From Porphyra umbilicalis (Eukaryota; Rhodophyta; Bangiophyceae; Bangiales; Bangiaceae): a stretch of DNA of 64,000 bases. Below the pieces are notes generated by a model. It had not been told where the DNA came from. It searched no databases and saw only the letters and a program-made list of their open reading frames with translations. Shown here piece by piece: positions 1-11,609 of this stretch. The DNA lies in assembly GCA_002049455.2 (NCBI GenBank), contig KV919054.1, positions 1-64,000 of the forward strand, read 5' to 3'. A program made the position numbers and the translations under genes. Numbering within the stretch: the stretch's first letter is position 1; each line of letters begins with the position of its first letter.

Positions 1-379
1 AGAGGTCCCAAGCTATCAAAGTACTCTGAGCCACTCCGGAAGTTGTGTACACCCCCTGCAAGGAATGTATCAATGGTTATGCCGCCCCCCCACCGACGTG
101 TATACGGCAACTCAACGATTGCTCCCTTCCGGCTACGGAAGGCAACAAAGTCATGTGGCGGTCAACAACACACTTTACAAGGTGCGTATACACATGGAGT
201 AGCACAGAGACTGTGCGGGCTCCACAGAAGTCGCCAGGGAAACGTACAACACGACATTATACCCCCCCAACTGACCACACCCAAACCAGCTCAGTACCCC
301 GACGGCATTTGCCCCCGTCCGCCCGAGTCAGGGCGAAGTGGTAGGGACAAAAGGCACCCACCTGTGGCGCGAGCCGCCG
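1..379. other. No gene recognised
   Basis: Short open frames occur on both strands, but none resembles a known protein or shows a domain. I see no RNA gene or repeat here. The sequence is of moderate GC and grades into the G/C-only tract that follows. Confidence 0.5.
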
Positions 380-1860
380 CCAGGGCGGCGCCAACGAACG
401 GCTGCAGCAGCCGCCGCGCGGACGGCAGCAGCCGGCGGCAGCGGCAGCCGGTGGTGGCGGCGGCGGCAGGCGGCGGCGGCAGGCGGCGGCAGCAGGGGGC
501 TGCGGCGACAGAGGTGGTGGCCGGGGGCCGCGGTGGCGGCACGCAAGGGCGGCGGCGGCAGGGGGCGGGGGCGGCGGCAGCAGGAAGCGGCGGCAGGGGG
601 CAGCGGAGGCGGCGGTGGCGACAGGAGGCCGCGGCGGTGGCACGCAGGGGAGGCGGCGGCACGGGACGGCGGCCGCGTTGGCGGCGGCAGAAGGCGGCAG
701 CGGTGACACGCAGGGGCGGCGGCGGTAGAAGGCAATGGCAGCAGCGGCAGCGTCGGCAGGGGGCCAAGGCGGTGGAAGTAGCGGCGGCGGAGGCCGCTAG
801 TGGCCGCGACGGCAGGCAGGGAGGGCGGCAGCAGGAGGTTGCGGCGGCTCCGGCAGCGGCACGGGGCGGCGGAGGCGGCAGCGGCGGCAGGGGCTGGCCG
901 GAGAGAGGGCGGAAGGGGTGGCGGCGGCGGCGGGGGCGGCGGGGGCGGCGGCGGGGGCGGCGGCGGCGGGGGCGGAGGCGGCGGCGGCGGGGGCGGGGGC
1001 GGGTGCGGCGGGGGCGGGAGCGGCGGGGGCGGCGGGGGCGGGGGCGGCGGGGGCGGCGGCGGGGGCGGCGGGGCGGGAACGGGGGTGGCGAGGGCGGGAG
1101 CGGTGGCGGTGGCGGCGGGCGGGGGCGAGGGCGGGGGCGGCGGGGGCGGGGGCGGCGGGGGCGGGGGCGGCGGGGGCGGCGGCGGGGGCGGCGGGGGCGG
1201 GAACGGGGGTGGCGAGGGCGGGAGCGGTGGCGGTGGCGGCGGGCGGGGGCGAGGGCGGGGGCGGCGGGGGCGGGGGCGGCGGGGCGGGAGCGGGGGCGGC
1301 GGGGGCGGGGGCGGGGGCGGCGGGGGCGGGGGCGGGGGCGGCGGGGGCGGGGGCGGGGGCGGCGGGGCGGGGGCGGGGGTGGTGAGGGCGGGAGCGGTGG
1401 CGGTGGCGGCGAGCGGGGGCGAGGGCGGGGCGGCGGGGGCGGGGCGGCGGGGGCGGGGGCGGCGGGGGCGGGGGCGGCGGGGGCGGCGGCGGGGGCGGCG
1501 GGGGCGGGAACGGGGGTGGCGAGGGCGGGAGCGGTGGCGGTGGCGGCGGGCGGGGGCGAGGGCGGGGGCGGCGGGGGCGGGGGCGGCGGGGGCGGGAGCG
1601 GGGGCGGCGGGGGCGGGGGCGGGGGCGGCGGGGGCGGGGGCGGGGGCGGCGGGGGCGGGGGCGGGGTGGTGAGGGCGGGAGCGGTGGCTGTGGCGGCGAG
1701 CGGGGGCGAGGGCGGGGGCGGCGGGGGCGGGGGCGGCGGGGGCGGGGGCGGGGGCGGCGGGGGCGGTGGCGAGGGCGGCGGGGGCGGGGGCGGGGGCGGG
1801 GGCGGGCGCGGCGGGCCGCGGGGGCGGGGGCGGAGACGGGGGCAGGGGTGGCTGGGGCTG
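380..1860. repeat. G/C-only minisatellite tract
   Basis: The first half is irregular ggcggc/ggcagc repeats. From about 906 to 1850 the DNA is almost purely G and C, built from gggggcggc and gggggcgggggcggc units. A higher-order block containing aacgggggtggcgagggcg recurs near 1078, 1202 and 1509, with a variant containing ggtggtgagggcgggag near 1378 and 1665. The runs of four or more G are dense enough to predict G-quadruplexes. Long Gly/Arg or Pro/Ala frames are open on both strands only because the composition lacks stops, so I do not call a gene. The copy number in the assembly may be wrong. Confidence 0.85.
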
Positions 1861-4800
1861 GGCCGGCGCGGGCGCGGTGGCGATGGCGGTGGAGTGGTCG
1901 TCGTGCCCGTCATGACGGTCACGGTTTTCACGCGCAGGCGAGGCCTGTTGGTGGGGTCGTGGGTAGTAGTGTAGGGGGGGGGGCAGTCATGGATTCTTGT
2001 CATGCCCGGTCACGCCTAAGGTGCGGTGATTACTCATACACGCGTGCATCCGAGGAGGGTAGGTAAGTATCGAGCTGGGCACGTGGCACTGTTGGGTGTC
2101 GTGGCAGGTCCCGCCGCCGGGCCGAGGAGCGGGCCCGGGCGCGGCCGGGCGCGGCCCGCTGGGCGAGCGCCGAGCGCTGAGAGCGCGTCTCCGCACCAAA
2201 AAACGGTATCCATACGTGATCGAGACTTCCAAATACTACATGCCGTGTGTCCAGCACGTGTCCCAGGCACCAGAAGGGAATGCCTCGGCCAGTGCATTTA
2301 CTGCTTCGCTATTGCAATATTGCAATATTGCAATACCATGGCCAGGCATGGGATGTCGGTGGTGATGACGACACGCACGGCCGACCCCCCCCCCCCCCAC
2401 GATGCTGTGCGGCACCCCCTCCACAAAAGTGATCCATCCCCCCCCCCCTCCCGATGCTCTGAGCCACACCGTCCGACCGCCGTGTCGGCCGTGATGCACG
2501 TGTCGCGGCCGTATTGCACCTGTCCCGCCCGCCTGCCACGCCCCCCTCCCCCAGCCCCCCCCCCCGCCCCCCCCCGCTGCTCCCCTCTTCTCCCTCTGCT
2601 CCCCGCCTCCATCCCTCTACTCTTCTCTCCCCTGCTTCCGCGTTCCGCCGATGGGGGGCCGGTGGCGGGGACGGGCACCACCCCCTGCGCCGTCGCACCG
2701 CGCTGCGCCACCCGCCCCGGTGCGACCCCCGCCCGCACATTGTCTCCCCCCTGCCCAATCCGCTGCCTTCCTCCCCTTCCCCTGTCCCAGGCCCCCTTGC
2801 GCGCTCCCCCTTCACCCCGGGGGTTGTCGGTATCAGCGGGCACTGCCCCCGCCGCGCCGCGCCGTGGCTTTCCCGACGCGGCGCAGCGACCTCCGCCACT
2901 GCCCCTGTCCGCTCCCTCGTGTGAAGGGGTCAACGGCGGCAAGTGGGGCCGACGACAAGCCCAGCGTGCGGCAGGGGCGGCGGGTGGCGGGGGCAGCCTG
3001 TGCGGGGCGGCCTGTGCGGGGGCGGCCTGTGCGGGGGCGGCGGGCGGCGGGCGCGGCGGCGGCGGGAGCGGCGGGCGGCAGGAGCGGCGGGCGACGGGAG
3101 CGGCTTACTGTGGGACGGCCGCCGGCGAACGCAGCCGGCTGTAGGCGTGGCCGGCGGTGGAGGCGGGCGCTGGCGGGCGCGGCGGCCGGCGGGCGAGGTG
3201 GCCTCTGGCTGCGGCGGGTTTTAGGTTGGGTGGTCGGCGGGTGGGGTACCTGGCGCCGGGGGCTGGTGCTGGCAGTGGCCGGTGGTGGGAGCGGACGGCG
3301 GCGGGAGTGGCCGACGGCGGGGTCGATCGGCGTCTGTCTGCCGGCGGCGGGGGCGACCAGCGGCGGGCGGCGATGGAGCCTGTCAGGGTGGGTGGTCTGT
3401 GGGGGTGGTGGCCGACCGCAACTGCTGGTTGGCGGCGGGGCTGGCGGGGGGGCCAGCAGGCGGCGGCGGCTAGCGGCAGCGGGTGTCGCAGTGGGCGGTC
3501 GATGGGTGGGGTGGCTGGCGGCCACACAGGGGGATTATGCGCCGCGGTTGTGTGAAAGGGGATACCCCCGAGCTATAAACGAGTCTGAAAAGAGTTCACC
3601 GGATGCCTGGTGTGCAAGGGACCCACGCCCACCATGTGCGGACTGCTGGGTTGATCGAAAGCACTACGTACGTACTGCGGGCGTCCAGTGGGGGTGCTGA
3701 TGTGGTTCCAGTGGGGGTGCTGATGTGGTGCTTCGGGCTCTACACATAGTATAGGGTGTGCGGTGAGCACACACACCAAATTTTGGCTAGCGCACAGGCT
3801 GAGCACAGTGGGGAGGTGGTGGCAGTTTTCAGGTTCGGTGGTAGAGGTTGTGACCTTCGGGGGGTGGAAACAGCATGAAGGAGGCCTTTGTACGCTTAGC
3901 CAGTCACAATGCCGTTCCCAGGGCCCTTCAAAGGTTCAGAAACGAGTCTTTAAAAAAAAAAGTGATGTTTGGGTCGAGTTCCTTCTTATCGGGCCAGACG
4001 GCAGCTGAGTACCACGCGACAACCAGACCACACCAACTCATGTAGAAGCTAAGAAGAATGGGCACAGAGAACTGTAGGAGGAATGTGGTGACGTTTATTC
4101 TGCGAGAAAAGAAACAGAACAGTCGTAGGCAGGAAAAGAAGCGTAGAGTCGTAACCCACTGGATTGGACAGTGTCAGCACCAACACGTGATTCACTGTAT
4201 TGACCAGTGTCAGTGTCAATCTGCCGTGTACAATGAATCTGACGCGCTGTCAGAGGGGGTCCTGACGCACCTGTTGATGGAGGTCTCTCCTGCCTGCTCT
4301 GTGCCCATGCCTTCCTCAGTTGGGCGGTGTCTGCAGCTACGGCCGCTGTCGTGACTGTTTGGAGGCCCGCTGAATTCCACCGTTGCTGGCTCCCCCCAGC
4401 GTCGCCGCTCCCACCACAGCAGTGCTTCCCCCATTCATTGCGGCCTCCCTCCACCACCGCTGCCTACCTCGATCAACGCTGCCTCTTTCCTCCACCGCTG
4501 CCTCCCCCCGCCACTGCTGCCCCCCACTACCACTGCTGTCTGCCCCCAGCTTTGCCGCTCCCATCGTTTCACAGCTCCCTCCACCACCGCTGTCTCCCCC
4601 CAATTCTGCTACCTTCCCCCACTGTTGTTGTGTCCCCCCACTGCTGCCGTGTCTCTTTTTCAAAGGCATCCCCCTCCATCACCGCTGCAACCATAGGTAG
4701 CCTCACGCAGCCGGGTGGTGGCGGGGGGGGCGAGCCAGCGTCCTGCAGCGTGTCACCGCCACAACTCTCTCGGCTGCCCGTGCGGCCGCAGCCCCGCTGC

Positions 4801-5199
4801 CTACCCCCGTCCTTCCTTCTGCGCGGGGTGTGATTTTTGCCCCATCTATTCTCGAGCCGGACACGCCCGCCGCCGCCACCGCTGCGGAGCAAGCGGGGAC
4901 GGCGGCAGCCAGAAGCGGGGGGGGGTGGCGGCGCGCATAAAGACTGCGGCGACCAGAGAGGGGGGGGCGATTACCGCGCGGTGGGAGGGGGGGAACCATC
5001 AGCAAGGAGAAGGCGGCAGTCAACTGGTCAAGACGGTGGCCAGCAACATGCGTGGGAAACAGTAGCAGTGTCGGACGCGATGGAGCAATACCGATTCAGA
5101 CGGTCATGCACAGACACGAGTAGAAGGGGTACAAGGAGTGTTGTGAAGTACCATTCCTCGCACGTGGCATCATCCCCGCTCGAACTCCCCCCCCCCTCA
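1861..5199. other. Gene-free low-complexity region
   Basis: No reading frame here resembles a known protein. Visible structure: a short attgcaat microsatellite at about 2310-2334; C-rich tracts at 2380-2600; G-rich Gly/Arg-type repeats at about 2990-3500; and a 22-bp direct duplication (gtgggggtgctgatgtgg core) at about 3688-3727. The interval 4330-5060 is C-rich on the plus strand and reads as Pro/Ser/Ala low complexity. Confidence 0.5.
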
Positions 5200-5258
5200 G
5201 CGCAGTGCACCTCGTTGCTGGATCCACCACGAGCCCGGTTCTGGCTCAAATTGCTCGT
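5200..5258 (+). repeat. Outer inverted-repeat arm, left
   Basis: It starts gcgcagtgcacctcgttgct and ends in aaattgctcgt. 58 of 59 positions match the reverse complement of 8147-8205. Confidence 0.85.
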
Positions 5259-6216
5259 AAACGCTCGTTGAAAACAGGCTCCTGCTCGCACGCTGGGAGT
5301 GTTTGCTCGTTTCCCGTCCAAAAAACTCGTTGTGGCGTGCTGGCGACGAGATTAGGGCGTGATTAAGAGCTCTGTGAAGTCCGCTCAAGTTCTTACAAGT
5401 GCGACTTGATACACTAAACGGGTGCGGTGCTCAGTACCGGATCTGTGCCGAGTAGGGCAAGAAATACGTAGAAGGACACCATCGTGCAGCCCACGAGCAC
5501 AGAAAGGTTACGCCCACTCCGGGGCAAGGGGGAGGTTGCTGGCTGTGGCAGCAACTGCCACCGCACCAGTGCCGCCGACGGCGGTGGTGGCGACGGTGCG
5601 ACGGCGGCGGCGGGCCCTCACAGCCGCCCTAAGGGAGCCGCTGCAGCCACCAGCCACGGCGATGGTGGCCATGTTGGTACGGTGGGGGGGCGACGATTGG
5701 GGCCATCGGGGAGGTCAACCAGCGGAAGGGCCAGTGGACCACCTGGCGGGGCGGGGCAGTGCCAGCGGGGGGGGGGGGGGGGGGGCGTTGGTGGCAGTGG
5801 CGGGGGTGCGGACGCCACGCAGGCGGCTCGGTCGCCGCAGCGGCGGTGGTCATCGCAGCGGGATGGGCGGTGGGGCAGGTGGCGGGGTGGGGCAGAGCCA
5901 GCGGGGGGGCATGGCGGGGGTGGCGGGGGCGCGGCCGCCACGCCGGGCGGGGCCATGGCGGAGGAGGCGGGGGTGCGGCCGCCACACGGGCGGCTCGGTC
6001 GCCGCAGCGGCGGCGGCTGTCGCTGCGCGAGGTAGCTGCCGCTGCCGTAGCCGCCACTGGCGCAAGCACAGGCCGGCGGCGGGGAAGCACGGCAATTAAG
6101 GTGGAGTATGGCAACAGCAGTGGGCAATTGGCACAGAGTCGGCAGAGCGCCGCGGATATCGTGCCGCAAGCCCCGCAACCCCCCCGGGGTGGGGGGCGTC
6201 GGAACCGAGGGTGTAA

Positions 6217-6535
6217 CTGAGCGTCCCCACTCGGTCCAAGCAAACTCGCTCTCGGCCAATGGCGTGTCGCCCTCCGAATATGGCTCAGAAGTGGGAGTTG
6301 TGGCTTATCCCAAGTACTCGAAAGCTCCTCTGGACTTCTGTGTCCCACCTGTACGCTGCAACGGAACATTGTTCCAACGGCAACATGCTCGTCTCCTTGC
6401 TCCCCCCCCCCCCGCGCACTTCGCCGCCCCCGTCTCTCTCCCCTTATGATTGTCGTCCCCCCCCCGTTGCCCCCGTCTCCCCTTCCTTTTGATTGTCCCC
6501 CACCACCCCCCCCTCTGGTCCCTCAGCGTCCCTGA
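6217..6535 (+). repeat. Inner inverted-repeat arm, left
   Basis: It runs from the gagcgtccccactcggtcc side to the ccctcagcgtccctgatgac side and pairs with 7300-7624. The best part (about 6219-6413) matches at roughly 85-90%, judged by eye. C/G homopolymer length differs between arms. Confidence 0.75.
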
Positions 6536-7299
6536 TGACTGTCGACTCCCCACCCGCACCCAGCAACGTCGTAATCCCCCACTGACCCGACGCACACACA
6601 TGCACTCACGCAGGCGACTGTGACGCAAGATGCGTTGACAGAGCAGTCAGTGGCACAAACTGAGTATGACCCACCCCTGATCAAGAGGAGGACGCACACA
6701 AACAGTGGTGGACGATGAAAGGGAATACATGAAGGAGCAAGGGGGGGGGGGGGGGGAAGGAAGGAGGTGGGGGGCGAGAGACGGAGGATAAGAGGAAAAA
6801 AAGGGCTGTGGCACATGGTGACGGGGACGGCGTTGTCGAGGGTCCGCGGATGGCGCGCGCCTCGGACGCCGAGGCCGGCGCCCAGAGATTTGCCTCATTG
6901 CGCGCCCTTTCCGTTGATGGTTCTGTCAGCAACGCCGCATCTGTTGTTTCATTGGCTGAGAGCCATGCCTTCTCAAATCTACTGAACAGCTGTCAACCTC
7001 GACTGCGCAGCTTGCGCGCCCGAAGTGCAACGCGGGTCGCGCAGCGCCTCCACGATGCTCACCGCTTCATTCACACTAACTCCTTGTTCACCCCCCCCCC
7101 CCACCGTTTTTGTTTGCTGCATTGCAAGCGCACCTTGATCCTCTGGGTTTGACGAGGGGGGTGGCCGGTCCCACAGCTAGAGAGGCATATGCAGTGGCGG
7201 TCGCGGCGGTGGCGGTGGTGGCGGGGGTGGTGGAGAGAGGACGGTGGTGGGAGGGGTCGGTATAGACTATGACGCTTTTGAGTAGGGGTAGAGGGTGGA

Positions 7300-7624
7300 C
7301 AGTCATCAAGGACGCTGGGGGACTGGAGGGGGGGGAACGGGGGGGACAATCAAAAGGGGGGGAGACGGGGGCGGCGGGGGGACGGGTAAATCAAAATGGG
7401 GGGGAGACCAGGGCGGCAACGACGCGGCGGGGGGGGGAGCAAGGAGACGAGCATGTTGCCGTTGGAACAATGTTCCGTTACAGCGTACAGGTGGGACATA
7501 GAAGTCCAGAGGAGCTTTCGAGTACTTGGGACAAGCCACGAATCCCACTTCTGAGCCATATTCGGAGGGCGACACGCCATTGGCCAAGAGCGATTTTGCT
7601 TGGACCGAGTGGGGACGTTCATTT
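7300..7624 (-). repeat. Inner inverted-repeat arm, right
   Basis: Reverse-complement partner of 6217-6535. It shares gtccccactcgg..., the tract around gccaatggcgtgtcgccctc, and the block that contains caacggaacattgttccaac. Confidence 0.75.
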
Positions 7625-8146
7625 ACTCCATGTCGGAACCCGCTTTCTCCGCACGGGATGCACAGTTCTTTGGCAATTGTCACATAACTTTGTGGGAAGT
7701 GAGTTCACAATACCGAGACCATTCCCTTTCGCCATTCATGGAGGGACAGTTGCCGCTCCGGTGGCTGGCAATAAATACCGTCAAGTCGCAGAGAAGGGGG
7801 AGCTAAGTGTGAGATCCCGGTACTCGTGCAGCACCTCGACACCCGTGCTCGACTTAATACACGCGCCTCGACAAGGGTGTCCTAATGCAAGCGTGCAGAA
7901 ATCGCAGAAACACCTCGTTGAGAGAACGGGAGAGCTCGCACGCGCTTGTTGAGCATCTGCGTACGTTTGCATACGGGCATTCACACTATGGCCCTGTACA
8001 CCATAGAAGGCGCTTCCAGAGACGCTTCTGATACATCCAAAAAGTCGGTGTAAAATGCTCGACTGCAAAAGTATACAAGTGAAAACATGGTTTGCACGCG
8101 AAAAACGCTCCACAGAGGCGTTTACGAGGGGTCGTTCAAGTTCTGA

Positions 8147-8205
8147 ACGAGCAATTTGAGCCAGAACCGGGCTCGTGGTGGATCCAGCAACGAGGTGCAC
8201 AGCGC
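8147..8205 (-). repeat. Outer inverted-repeat arm, right
   Basis: Reverse-complement partner of 5200-5258 with one mismatch. Confidence 0.85.
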
Positions 8206-9361
8206 AGAAGCCCCGAAATCCACTCCCCCACCCCCCCACGTGGCGGCACGGCAGCACTGCGTGGTGGTATGAAATTCACGAGATAAAGTGAGATCTTTTC
8301 TGCCGAAAGAAATAAGGAGGAGTTATTATTCTTCGATCGAAGGCTGCTCTGAGGCGTATCTTTAGGAAAGTTCCTGGAGTTGTGTGAGATAATCTTGAGG
8401 ATTATCTCCTGAGACGGCTCGATTCGTCCTGCAGATCGTTCTCGGAATTTGTCTGGTGCCATCCTGTGATTACCTTGGGTTTCGACGCAAGATGGTCCTG
8501 GGATCAGTTCAGGGAATGTTGTCCGGACAGTTTTCCGGACTGTTTCCACGACTGTCTTCCAGTCTGTTTACGAGATAGCTTTGTGGCGTATCGTGGGGTA
8601 TGGTCTCTGGACTGAACCCCAAGTGAAACCATAGGCACTTTCAAAACACTGGTCCAGGGTTTTATCAGAATCCCATTTAGGCGATGTACTCGGAGCAAGA
8701 GCACAAGCATCGCATCATTCCTTTCTTGAGAACTGCGCAAGAGCCTGAACCAGGGACGATTGCGACGTCAGACGGCGAGACCATCTCCAAAATAGACAAA
8801 GGACTAGCTCTGTGTACGATGCGAGACACATGCATAGCGATGATTCTGGGAACGTGCGACAGAATATTGCGGCAAATAAAGCCAGGTATGTCCTCCAAGA
8901 AGGTCTTCAATATGGAGGACCACATTATTCCCATGATGGTTCCATGAACCGGCTGAAGAGCTGCGTTTGATTTTTTTCTTGCGACGACGCGCGCAACTAG
9001 TCCCAAGGACATGTTTCAAGACGATTCCGTAGGTGGGTACGCTGTTTATCTGTCAGATTTACCGACAGGAGGTCCCTCAGTTTTTCTCGTGGACGGGTTG
9101 TAAGAAAATCTATTGGAGAAAACTGCGGAAAATATATGGAAAAACGACAGGATCCAGCAAATAAATGACAATAATAAAAATGCAAATGGACGGTCAAACA
9201 CAACAGGAACGACAAAGAAAACGTGCGAGACCACCAGTATATGAAGAACGTATTCAGGACGGTATGCACGTCATGCCCACCGGCGTCAGCATCGAGTCGT
9301 GGGCCTTGACAGCACGGTAGACGACAAGGGGTTGACTGCAAGTAGCAGCGGTACGAGCCTC
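8206..9361. other. No gene recognised; AT-richer stretch
   Basis: This stretch is less GC-rich than its surroundings. Its sequence style (gataatcttgagg-type words around 8390) recurs loosely around 22300-22480. Small frames occur (for example 87 codons at 8684-8947), but none is recognisable. Confidence 0.4.
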
Positions 9362-10140
9362 CTAGTCTGGTTCTTCATCGGAGAGATTGACATCGCCAGC
9401 CTTGAGGTCCTGCAACTCATCCCGCATGCACCGGACGACGCCGTTGCGAGCCTCGGTACTCTCCGGGCGCAAAAACTTTGGGTACTGTGCAGTATCCACA
9501 TAGCTCTTCAGACAGGCGGCTCCGGCTGCTCGCACAGAGGTCCACACTTCACTTGAGTCCAGAAACAGAAGCTCAGCAATGATTGTCGCGGCCGCTCCGT
9601 TCAGATCAAGCGCTCGATCGACCTCGTTGTCACCGTCTTTTAGCTTCAGTCGGTACCCAAAGACTGTGCTCTCGGCCAGCGCGCCGCCCGAAGCGACATT
9701 TTCTGCGCCCGCACTGAGGACCACGCGTTCCATGGATGCCTCCGGTACATCACTGTCCATGTATACTCCGAGAGTCCGATATGCAAGCAGTCGAGCAGAG
9801 GTGCGTCTTCGGTTGCAGCGAGTGCGTAGACCCTTCTTCAGAGCCATCTTTACAGCACGTCTGTTTCCTGTCCAGCCGTTGGCAGCGTAATCTATCTGGT
9901 TCGCGTACTTCTCGACAGCTTTAGTCATGACTGCACGAAGTGAGCGAGTACAGTCTCTGTTGGGTCCTTCCAGCTGTCCAGGGGGGCCAGCCATGAGAGG
10001 CAATCGTGTTCGGGCGAGTCCACGGCGCTACCACTTTTCCCAGGGCTCACTGTTCCATTGGAGATCTTCTTTAGCATCGCCTGCGCGTATCGCGAAAACA
10101 GAACACTCAAGTCTTCCTGGTTCAGCAAGAGGTGCGACAC
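9362..10140 (-). CDS. Hypothetical protein, two overlapping frames
   Basis: The upstream frame (10140 to 9925, 71 codons) and the downstream frame (about 10003 to 9362, 213 codons) overlap out of register. A frameshift or a short intron must therefore lie between them if this is one gene. The downstream product is acidic at its C-terminus and ends LSDEEPD. It has non-repetitive, protein-like composition, with segments such as ALDLNGAAATIIAELLFLD. I do not recognise a family. It sits about 3 kb before the JmjC gene and on the opposite strand, so it may be cargo or a degraded gene of the same putative transposon. That is inference. Confidence 0.35.
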
Positions 10141-11050
10141 AGCGGCAGAAAGGCACGAGTACGAGGATGATGCGTACGGGTTAGACAGCGTCAGAAAACT
10201 CGTACAACCAGTAATAGATCAGGGATCATCCGAGATAGGAACTCGGATAGAAGCCGTGCACGAAACACCACTGATTCAAGCGGGAAACGTACTCCATGTT
10301 CGTTCCAGACGCTCGCGAACAGGGCGCCATTGACAACTGGCGATGGGGAGGGAGCATCAGGAGCATCATCAGCATCGCTGCTGGGCATTGTATCTGCAAC
10401 CGTGACCGCGTCTCAATCAACGTCCGTCGCTCCGCAAGCGCATCAGGGAGGCAGTCGAGGTGTGTATCTCCGCACGTGTCACCGAGTCTCAGTCACCGTG
10501 CGCACCGTGCGCTCCGCAAGCGTAGCGAGGTCTCAGGCACAGTGGAGTGATTCCAGGATCAGGTATGGTGGGAGTAGCTATGGGCGCAGCCCTACAGAGT
10601 GACTCGGATCTGCCAAAGAGAAGGCGTACGCTCTCAGTGAGTCGGATATGAGGCGAGCGCATAGCTCCCGAGCACCAGAGCAGGATCTCCGTGGGTCAGT
10701 GCCCCGCAGAGCTGGACCTTACGACCTCCCTGAGCAGGCGCAGATGCCCTCTCAGAGCCGGATACAGGACATGCGTGGAGCAGCCTACTGCTCTCCAGCG
10801 GGAGATGCGGGGCACGAAAACCGTGAGTTGACGTATTTGTCGCCGTCGCGTCACGTCATAAGCATGTTGCATTAATCACGTAGAACCAGAACCACGTCCT
10901 GGTGCGATGAGTCCCTAAACCCTGGTCTAGCAGCCAGTCAGAGTACGCTGAAATGTCGCCGGTGCTGATTACAGTATTGCTGCAGATCTCTGTCGGCAAC
11001 GGCGGCGTGTATTTGACTGCATGTGTGATTGCATGTGGTAAATATTTTGC
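10141..11050. other. No gene recognised
   Basis: Only short overlapping frames of Ser/Arg-rich composition. No repeats or RNA genes stand out. Confidence 0.4.
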
Positions 11051-11260
11051 ATCGTTTCCCGAGATTGCTCAGTATCCGGTCCACCCGTCTGCCGCCGACA
11101 TGTGATCTCACATGGTGCGCCGCGCCCTCCACGCCGCCGCCAGGCAACAGTGTCCATCGTTTCTGGAGATTGCTCACTATCCGGCCCACCCAGCCGGGGT
11201 CGACGGGTGATCTCACATGGTGTTCCGCGCCCGTCGCGCAGCCTGCCAGACGTGGGTGTC
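11051..11260. repeat. Two-copy 105-bp direct repeat
   Basis: The block beginning atcgtttc and containing gagattgctca and gtgatctcacatggtg occurs at 11051 and again at 11156, 105 bp apart. The middle of the unit is diverged. It lies just upstream of the 164-bp array and may belong to the same subterminal repeat system. Confidence 0.7.
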
Positions 11261-11609
11261 CGACGTATCCGGTGTGGGGGGGGGAGCGCACAGCCTCTCA
11301 GCCGCACGCGCGGCTGTTGCGGCCGTGCCTGGCCGTGGCACGCACAGAGCACGCGGCCGAGCCTGGTACTGTCCTCCGCCACACTCGGAGAGCAGCACGT
11401 GCGGTCTCGACCACGTATCACCGTCGTCGAGCTCGTGCCATCACTGTACCGTACCTCAGTACGTCTAGTACCCCAGCGACGCATGTACCGATCCCCTACT
11501 CGCTTGGTAATACTGTCCCCCTCTCTTGATCTCATTCTACTATTGCACACCCTGTTCCCCCCTTTCCTACTTCCCCTTGGCTTTGTTTTTGGGGGCACGA
11601 TTGAGCTTT

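Larger units (their letters stand above)
5200..8205. mobile_element. Foldback-like element with nested inverted repeats
   Basis: A 59-bp sequence at 5200-5258 returns inverted at 8147-8205 with a single mismatch. Inside it lies a second, longer and more diverged inverted repeat, with arms at about 6217-6535 and 7300-7624. The spacer between the inner arms (about 6540-7295) looks unrelated to the arms and has no recognisable gene. Diverged similarity between about 5410-5440 and 7805-7835, also inverted, suggests the outer arms were once longer. No transposase is encoded. This fits a non-autonomous foldback/TIR element. The two inversions do not share one centre, so two nested elements are also possible. 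Confidence 0.6.

Noticed and set aside
43-2003. Long Gly/Arg (plus) and Pro/Arg (minus) open frames of 570-640 codons
   Set aside because: They arise from a G/C-only minisatellite with no stop-forming words. All frames and both strands are open and no non-repetitive domain is present.
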